This document shows positions 22,472-26,582 of a stretch of DNA of 26,582 nucleotides, in pieces. This DNA comes from HLUCCA09 sp038757905 (GTDB taxonomy: Bacteria > Pseudomonadota > Alphaproteobacteria > Rhodobacterales > Rhodobacteraceae), in the NCBI GenBank assembly GCA_038757905.1, contig JBCDGG010000070.1:1-26582 (forward strand), written 5' to 3'. The notes beneath the pieces are model-generated. The model searched no databases. It was not told the origin of the DNA and saw only the letters and a list, made by a program, of their open reading frames with translations. Position 1 is the first letter of the stretch. Every line of letters begins with the position of its first letter. Position numbers and translations under genes: made by a program.

Positions 22472-23092
22472 GTGACCAAACGCACCGCTGCCAAATACAA
22501 GATCGACCGCCGGATGGGCGAAAACATCTGGGGCCGCCCAAAATCCCCCGTCAACCGCCGCGAATACGGCCCGGGCCAGCACGGCCAGCGCCGCAAGGGC
22601 AAGATGTCCGACTTCGGCCTGCAGCTGCGCGCCAAGCAGAAGCTGAAGGGCTATTACGGCGACCTGACCGAGAAGCAATTCCGCCGGATCTTCGCCGAAG
22701 CCGAGCGTCTGCGCGGCGATACCGGCGAGATGCTGGTGGGCCTCTTGGAGCGGCGTCTCGACGCCGTCGTCTATCGCGCGAAGTTCGTGCCGACGATTTT
22801 CGCGGCGCGCCAGTTCGTGAACCACGGCCATATCGAGGTGAACGGCAAGCGGGTGAACATCCCCTCTTACCGCGTCAAGGAAGGCGACGTGATCTCGATC
22901 CGCGACCGCTCCAAGCAGCTGGCCATCGTGCTGGAGGCCGTGGGCCTGCCGGAGCGCGACGTGCCCGACTACCTCGAGGTGGACCATTCCAAGATGACGG
23001 CCACGTTCGTGCGCATGCCCGGCCTGGGGGACATTCCCTACCCGGTGCTGATGGAGCCGAACCTCGTCATCGAATTCTACGCCCAGAACTAA
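22472..23092 (+). CDS. rpsD: 30S ribosomal protein S4
   Basis: S4 is a primary 16S rRNA-binding protein that starts assembly of the small subunit and helps keep decoding accurate. The 206-residue length and sequence are typical of Alphaproteobacteria: KYKIDRRMGENIWGRPKSP, QHGQRRKGKMSDFGLQLRAKQ, and the S4 RNA-binding domain from about residue 95 (LDAVVYRAKFVPTIFAARQF, VNHGHIEVNGKRVNIPSYRV). There are no zinc-binding cysteines, as is usual for this type. The start is GTG at 22472 (VTKRTAAKYK), with AAGGAG 8-13 bases upstream. It stands alone rather than in the alpha operon, as is common in this group, and is closed by its own terminator. Confidence 0.98.
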   Translation: MTKRTAAKYKIDRRMGENIWGRPKSPVNRREYGPGQHGQRRKGKMSDFGLQLRAKQKLKGYYGDLTEKQFRRIFAEAERLRGDTGEMLVGLLERRLDAVVYRAKFVPTIFAARQFVNHGHIEVNGKRVNIPSYRVKEGDVISIRDRSKQLAIVLEAVGLPERDVPDYLEVDHSKMTATFVRMPGLGDIPYPVLMEPNLVIEFYAQN

Positions 23093-23119
23093 GGTCGCAC
23101 GCTTCGGCATTTCGCGATC

Positions 23120-23145
23120 GGGCCGGCCCAGCGCCGGCCCTTTTT
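23120..23145 (+). terminator. Rho-independent terminator of rpsD
   Basis: GGGCCGGC (23120-23127), a five-base loop and GCCGGCCC (23133-23140) form a perfect 8-bp GC stem followed by TTTTT (23141-23145). It starts 28 bases after the rpsD stop. It also lies 38 bases beyond the end of the convergent methyltransferase gene, but no T-run exists for that strand. Confidence 0.9.
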
Positions 23146-23182
23146 CGTTGCAGGCATCGACTGGCCGTCGCGCGAGGCCAGA

Positions 23183-23842
23183 TCAGACCGGGCGGGCGAC
23201 GTAGCCCCGGCTGGTGCGCGAGGGCGGGCCGGAGGGAAAGGCGTATTCCATCTCGAGCGCGAACCCCGCGTCCCGCAGAAGGGCCCGCACGGCCGGGGGC
23301 GTGTAGCAGCGGTGGCGCCATCGCAGCCAGACGATGGCGTTGCACCAATGCGGCTTGGACACGACAAGGCGCAACCGACCGTCCGGCTTCAGACGCGCCC
23401 TGAGCAGGGCCAAGGCGGCAGAGGCATCGTCGAAATGCTCGATCAGATGCGCCGCGAGCACCTCGTCCGCCAGGGGCAGGCCGTCCGCCTGTTCGAGCCC
23501 GGCCGCTACCGCCCGCGCCTCGACCCCATGGCGCCGCAATGCGCCCACAGCGCTGTCCAGCATCGCCGCGGACGGGTCCAGCAGCGTCATCTCCGCGGGT
23601 GCGCCATGGACGGCCACCCAGGCCTCGGCCATGGCTCCGGTTCCGGCACCGATGTCGAGAACGCGGGCCTGGGGAACGGGCGCATGGCCCGGCTCGCTCA
23701 GGAACCCCAGATAGCCATCGTAGTATCCGAGCGCCCGCATCTTGTCGTGCCACTTTGGCGCAGCCGCGTCGTAGCGCGCGGCAAGACTCTGCTCCTTGTC
23801 GGCGCGCGCGGCGGGGGCGCGGGGGTGCGGCGTGGCGGTCAT
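23183..23842 (-). CDS. Class I SAM-dependent methyltransferase
   Basis: This 219-residue protein has motif I VLDIGAGTGAMAEAW (from residue 61), the acidic end of strand 2 in MTLLDPSAAMLDSA, and LAAHLIEHFDDASAALALL as the post-motif typical of UbiE/BioC-like enzymes. The substrate is not deducible. The start at 23842 (MTATPHPRAP) was chosen over longer in-frame starts because the extension would run through the divergent hisC promoter and is not family-like. It is divergent from hisC (109-bp gap) and convergent with rpsD. Confidence 0.85.
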   Translation of the reverse strand: MTATPHPRAPAARADKEQSLAARYDAAAPKWHDKMRALGYYDGYLGFLSEPGHAPVPQARVLDIGAGTGAMAEAWVAVHGAPAEMTLLDPSAAMLDSAVGALRRHGVEARAVAAGLEQADGLPLADEVLAAHLIEHFDDASAALALLRARLKPDGRLRLVVSKPHWCNAIVWLRWRHRCYTPPAVRALLRDAGFALEMEYAFPSGPPSRTSRGYVARPV

Positions 23843-23892
23843 GCGCCCAGCATGCCACCCGGACAGGGCCTTGCCCACCCGCAAGGGCGACC

Positions 23893-23928
23893 TTGACACT
23901 GGCAGAGTCGGTGCCGTGTGCGTAGAAG
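23893..23928 (+). promoter_or_regulatory. Weak candidate promoter for hisC
   Basis: TTGACA at 23893-23898 is a perfect -35 hexamer in the methyltransferase/hisC gap. No good -10 stands at 17 bases; the nearest A/T-containing stretch is GTAGAA at about 23922. The hisC ribosome binding site (GGGAGAG) follows. Only the -35 is persuasive. Confidence 0.3.
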
Positions 23929-23951
23929 GGCCGGCACGTAGGGAGAGTACC

Positions 23952-25040
23952 ATGGCCGCCGCGATCACACCGCAACCGGGAATCATGCAGATCAAGCTCT
24001 ATGAGGGCGGCAAGTCCGCCCTGGCGGGGCGCACGGATGTGCTCAAACTGTCCTCGAACGAGAACCCGCGCGGACCGTCGCCCGCCGCCGTGGCCGCGTT
24101 GCGTGCAACGGCACCCCGCATGCATCGCTATCCCGCGACAGATCATGGCACGCTGCGCGCCGCGATCGGCGAGATGCGCGGCCTCGACCCCGACCGGATC
24201 GTCTGCGGCGTCGGCTCCGACGAGATCCTGTCGCTCCTGTGTTTTGCCTATGCCGCACCGGGCGACGAGGTGCTGTTCACCGCGCATGGTTTCTCGATGT
24301 ATCGCATCCAGGCGCTGGCGGCCGGGGCGACGCCGGTGGTCGTGCAGGAGCGGGAGCGGCGTGTCGACGTGGATGCCATCCTCGCCCGGGCCGGGGCGCG
24401 GACGCGGATCGTGTTCGTGACCAACCCCGGAAACCCCACCGGCACGCTGCTGCAGGACGCAGAGATCGCACGTCTGGCCGAGGGGTTACCGGCGGAGTGC
24501 CTGCTGGTCCTCGACGGCGCCTATGCGGAGTTCGCCGAGGGCTACGATGGCGGGGCCTCGCTCGTGGAGACGCGCGAGGATGTCGTCATGACGCGCACCT
24601 TCTCCAAGCTCTACGGCCTCGGCGGTCTGCGCGTGGGGTGGGCCTATGCCCCGCGTGCGATAGTCGATGTGCTGAAGCGGGTGCGTGGCCCTTTCAACCA
24701 TGGCCTGACGCAGCTGGCTGCTGCGGAGGCGGCCGTGCGCGACACGGCCTTCGTCACGCAGACGCTGCAGGAGAACGCCGCGCAACGGGCGCGCCTGACA
24801 CGGGCGCTGCACGGGCTGGGCATCGCCTGCGACGAGAGCCAGGCGAACTTCGTTCTGGCCCGCTTCGGCAGCGAAGCCGAGGCGGAGGCGGCGGATCTGC
24901 ATCTTCAGTCCGAGGGGATCCTGGTGCGACGGGTAACAGGCTATGGCTTTCCGGAGGGCCTGCGCGTGACCGTCGGCACGGAAGCCGACGTGACGCGGCT
25001 GCTCGACGCCCTGTCCCGGTTCGGCGAGGCGGCGGCGTGA
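23952..25040 (+). CDS. hisC: Histidinol-phosphate aminotransferase
   Basis: This PLP enzyme converts imidazole-acetol phosphate and glutamate to histidinol phosphate in histidine synthesis. Many HisC proteins also use aromatic amino acids, which fits the coupling to tyrC. The 362-residue protein is complete: KLSSNENPRGPS at the N-terminus, TNPGNPTGT, LVLDGAYAEFAEGY with Asp188, and the PLP lysine Lys219 in TRTFSKLYGLGGLRVGW with the phosphate/carboxylate Arg227. The ATG at 23952 follows GGGAGAG; a longer in-frame start at 23796 would overlap the methyltransferase gene and is rejected. The stop overlaps the next start as GTGA. Confidence 0.95.
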   Translation: MAAAITPQPGIMQIKLYEGGKSALAGRTDVLKLSSNENPRGPSPAAVAALRATAPRMHRYPATDHGTLRAAIGEMRGLDPDRIVCGVGSDEILSLLCFAYAAPGDEVLFTAHGFSMYRIQALAAGATPVVVQERERRVDVDAILARAGARTRIVFVTNPGNPTGTLLQDAEIARLAEGLPAECLLVLDGAYAEFAEGYDGGASLVETREDVVMTRTFSKLYGLGGLRVGWAYAPRAIVDVLKRVRGPFNHGLTQLAAAEAAVRDTAFVTQTLQENAAQRARLTRALHGLGIACDESQANFVLARFGSEAEAEAADLHLQSEGILVRRVTGYGFPEGLRVTVGTEADVTRLLDALSRFGEAAA

Positions 25041-26011
25041 GCGCTCTCTACGAGCGCGTCGCGCTGATCGGCCTCGGTCTGATCGCCTCGTCCATGGTGC
25101 ACGCGATGCGCCGCACCGGGCTGGCCGGCGAGATCGTGGGCACCGCGCGCTCGCCCGAAACGCGCGCCATCGCGCGCGCAGACGGGCTGTGCGATCGAGT
25201 GACCGAAACCGCCGCGGAAGCGGTCAAGGGCGCCGATCTGGTGGTCTTGTGCGTTCCGGTCGGCGCGATGGCGCCGGTGGCGGCGGAGATCGCCCCCCAT
25301 CTCGCGGACGGGGCGACGGTGTCCGATGTGGGCTCGGTCAAGCGGGCCGTGATCGACGCGGTGGCGCCGCACATGCCGCCCGGGGTGCAGTTCATTCCGG
25401 CGCATCCCCTGGCCGGAACCGAGCATTCGGGGCCGCGCTCCGGCTTTGCCGAGCTCTTCGACAACAAATGGTGCATTCTCGTGCCCTCCGAAGACGCCGA
25501 TGACGGCGCCGTAGCCAGACTGCGCGCCTTGTGGGAGGGGATGGGCGCCAATGTTGAGGAGATGGAGCCAGATCACCACGATCTGGTGCTCGCCGTTACC
25601 AGCCACACACCGCACCTGATCGCCTACACGATGGTCGGCGTCGCAGACGATCTGCGGCGCGTGACCGACAGCGAGGTAATCAAGTATTCGGCGGCGGGGT
25701 TTAGGGACTTCACCCGCATCGCCGCCTCCGACCCGACGATGTGGCGCGACGTGTTTCTGAACAACCGGGATGCGACGCTGGATATTCTGGGCCGCTTCAC
25801 CGAGGAGCTATTTGCGCTGCAGCGGGCCATCCGCACCGGGGATGGCGAGATGCTCTTCGAGTATTTCACGCGGACGCGCTCGATCCGGCGCGGCATTCTG
25901 GAGGCCGGGCAGGACGTCGATGCCCCGGATTTCGGGCGCATTCAGAACAGCCCGGGGCGGGCCGAGCCAACCGCAGTCGTCACGCCCGAGAAGAAGGCGA
26001 GCGCATCGTGA
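25037..26011 (+). CDS. tyrC: Prephenate/arogenate dehydrogenase
   Basis: TyrA/TyrC-type enzymes oxidatively decarboxylate prephenate or arogenate in tyrosine synthesis. The 324-residue protein starts with the Rossmann fold VALIGLGLIASSMVHAM (GxGxxA), then VVLCVPVGAM, VSDVGSVKRAV, and the family-specific IPAHPLAGTEHSGP with the catalytic His region, LAVTSHTPHLIAY and GFRDFTRIAASDPTMW. The GTG start at 25037 overlaps the hisC stop, and the stop overlaps the next GTG, so the three genes are translationally coupled. The substrate choice (prephenate or arogenate) cannot be decided by eye; the symbol tyrC follows the cyclohexadienyl type next to hisC. Confidence 0.93.
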   Translation: MSALYERVALIGLGLIASSMVHAMRRTGLAGEIVGTARSPETRAIARADGLCDRVTETAAEAVKGADLVVLCVPVGAMAPVAAEIAPHLADGATVSDVGSVKRAVIDAVAPHMPPGVQFIPAHPLAGTEHSGPRSGFAELFDNKWCILVPSEDADDGAVARLRALWEGMGANVEEMEPDHHDLVLAVTSHTPHLIAYTMVGVADDLRRVTDSEVIKYSAAGFRDFTRIAASDPTMWRDVFLNNRDATLDILGRFTEELFALQRAIRTGDGEMLFEYFTRTRSIRRGILEAGQDVDAPDFGRIQNSPGRAEPTAVVTPEKKASAS

Positions 26012-26582
26012 GGCCTGTGGCTCTCGCGCTGGTCCTCGGGTGGCTCGTCGCCCCCGCGCTGGCCGACGCCCCGACCGCAAGCCCGAGGCCGGAAGGCCGG
26101 GCGGCCGCCGCCGAGAGCGACGCAGCCCCCCGGCCACGGCCGAACTCCGCGGCGGACCTTGAGGCCACGCCGGTACCGACGCGTCCGGCCACCCGGCCGC
26201 GCACCGAAGGCGCGGCCCCGCAGGTGAGCCGCCGTGCGGGGCTTGGCACGACGCTGCCCCAGCCGCGGCCCGCCGAGGTGCCCGTCGCCCGGGCCGCCGC
26301 GCCCGCCCCTTCATCCGCACCCGTTCGACCGCCGTCCCGCCCTCAGGGCCGCCCGCAGGGCCGCCGCGACGAGACACCTATTGTGGCCTTGGCCCAGGCG
26401 CCGGTCTCGGCGCCTGCCGCCGCGGTGCAGGCGCTGCCGGCCATGACCGTCCCTCGGCCGCGCGCCCGTCCGGCTCGGGTGGAGCGGCGGGCGGCGCGTC
26501 TGCGCTCGCGCGCGGCGGCGGCCGCCGCACGCGCCACAGCGGAACCGCCAGCGGCGCCCGGTGCACGAACCGAGGCCCGGCC
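26008..26582 (+). CDS. Secreted Pro/Ala/Arg-rich protein, probably extensin-like, 3'-truncated
   Basis: The frame is open from GTG at 26008 to the window end (191 complete codons). It begins VRPVALALVLGWLVAPALADAP, a signal peptide with cleavage after ALA. All that follows is low-complexity Pro, Ala and Arg with PRP, RPxRP and AAA runs and no globular domain yet. The start overlaps the tyrC stop (GTGA). In Rhodobacteraceae a gene for an extensin-like C-terminal domain protein (pfam06904) often follows tyrC, and these have such a leader. That identity is inferred from context because the diagnostic domain would lie beyond the edge. Confidence 0.6.
   Translation, partial: MRPVALALVLGWLVAPALADAPTASPRPEGRAAAAESDAAPRPRPNSAADLEATPVPTRPATRPRTEGAAPQVSRRAGLGTTLPQPRPAEVPVARAAAPAPSSAPVRPPSRPQGRPQGRRDETPIVALAQAPVSAPAAAVQALPAMTVPRPRARPARVERRAARLRSRAAAAAARATAEPPAAPGARTEAR

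Noticed and set aside
24043..25036. An upstream extension of the tyrC frame through hisC.
   Set aside because: It is in a different frame within hisC and Arg-rich; the Rossmann fold begins right at the GTG at 25037.

Overview
The window looks like a piece of a GC-rich alphaproteobacterial chromosome, most likely a Rhodobacteraceae (Roseobacter/Rhodobacter-type) organism. This rests on the strong G/C third-position bias, the close resemblance of the XdhA/XdhB, S4, HisC, TyrC and ArgH proteins to that family as I remember it, the runs of 4-base ATGA/GTGA gene overlaps, and a family-typical GAGGATATTT repeat element. I see no phage, insertion sequence, tRNA, rRNA or CRISPR array.

Layout. (1) 1-1021: the 3' part of argH, but its first ~80 bases encode an in-frame piece of FtsZ, and bases ~90-600 look less GC-rich than the rest, so the left edge is probably a chimera. 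Two small lipoprotein genes follow. (2) 1541-1874: a ~167-bp imperfect tandem duplication that includes the 3' end of the next gene. (3) 1846-5002: a small catabolic cluster. A hydantoin/Asp-Glu-type racemase gene is divergent from an MmgE/PrpD gene and an N-carbamoyl-D-amino-acid hydrolase gene, with a perfect palindrome in the shared promoter. No hydantoinase is present. (4) 5239-8286: a ceramidase-like (CREST) membrane hydrolase divergent from a UPF0173 metallo-hydrolase, a membrane-anchored hypothetical protein, a 458-bp stretch with no recognisable gene, and a ParB-like-motif hypothetical protein. (5) 8414-10822 (minus): an exported YtcJ-type amidohydrolase and a DUF2267 protein.

(6) 10964-20901 (minus): the main system, a purine salvage/catabolism operon read xdhA-xdhB-xdhC-ABC ATPase-permease-small membrane protein-permease-BMP-family binding protein, closed by a strong terminator. 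Xanthine dehydrogenase, its cofactor-insertion chaperone and the importer ATPase are joined by three successive ATGA overlaps. This suggests that import of a purine (nucleobase or nucleoside) and its oxidation to urate are produced together. A 22-bp imperfect dyad just before xdhA is the best operator candidate. Both xdhA and xdhB carry, in frame and in opposite orientations, a ~70-bp two-hairpin repeat that adds roughly 20 residues to each protein.

(7) 21167-26582: a Hint-domain protein lacking the usual nucleophilic cysteine, rpsD (ribosomal protein S4) with its terminator, a methyltransferase divergent from hisC, and a hisC-tyrC-extensin-like chain joined by GTGA overlaps. The last gene runs off the right edge.

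The most interesting points are the in-frame palindromic repeats inside two subunits of one enzyme, the compact hydantoin-like cluster with its own palindromic operator, the small coupled membrane protein between the two permeases, and the FtsZ/ArgH junction, which is more likely an artefact than biology.
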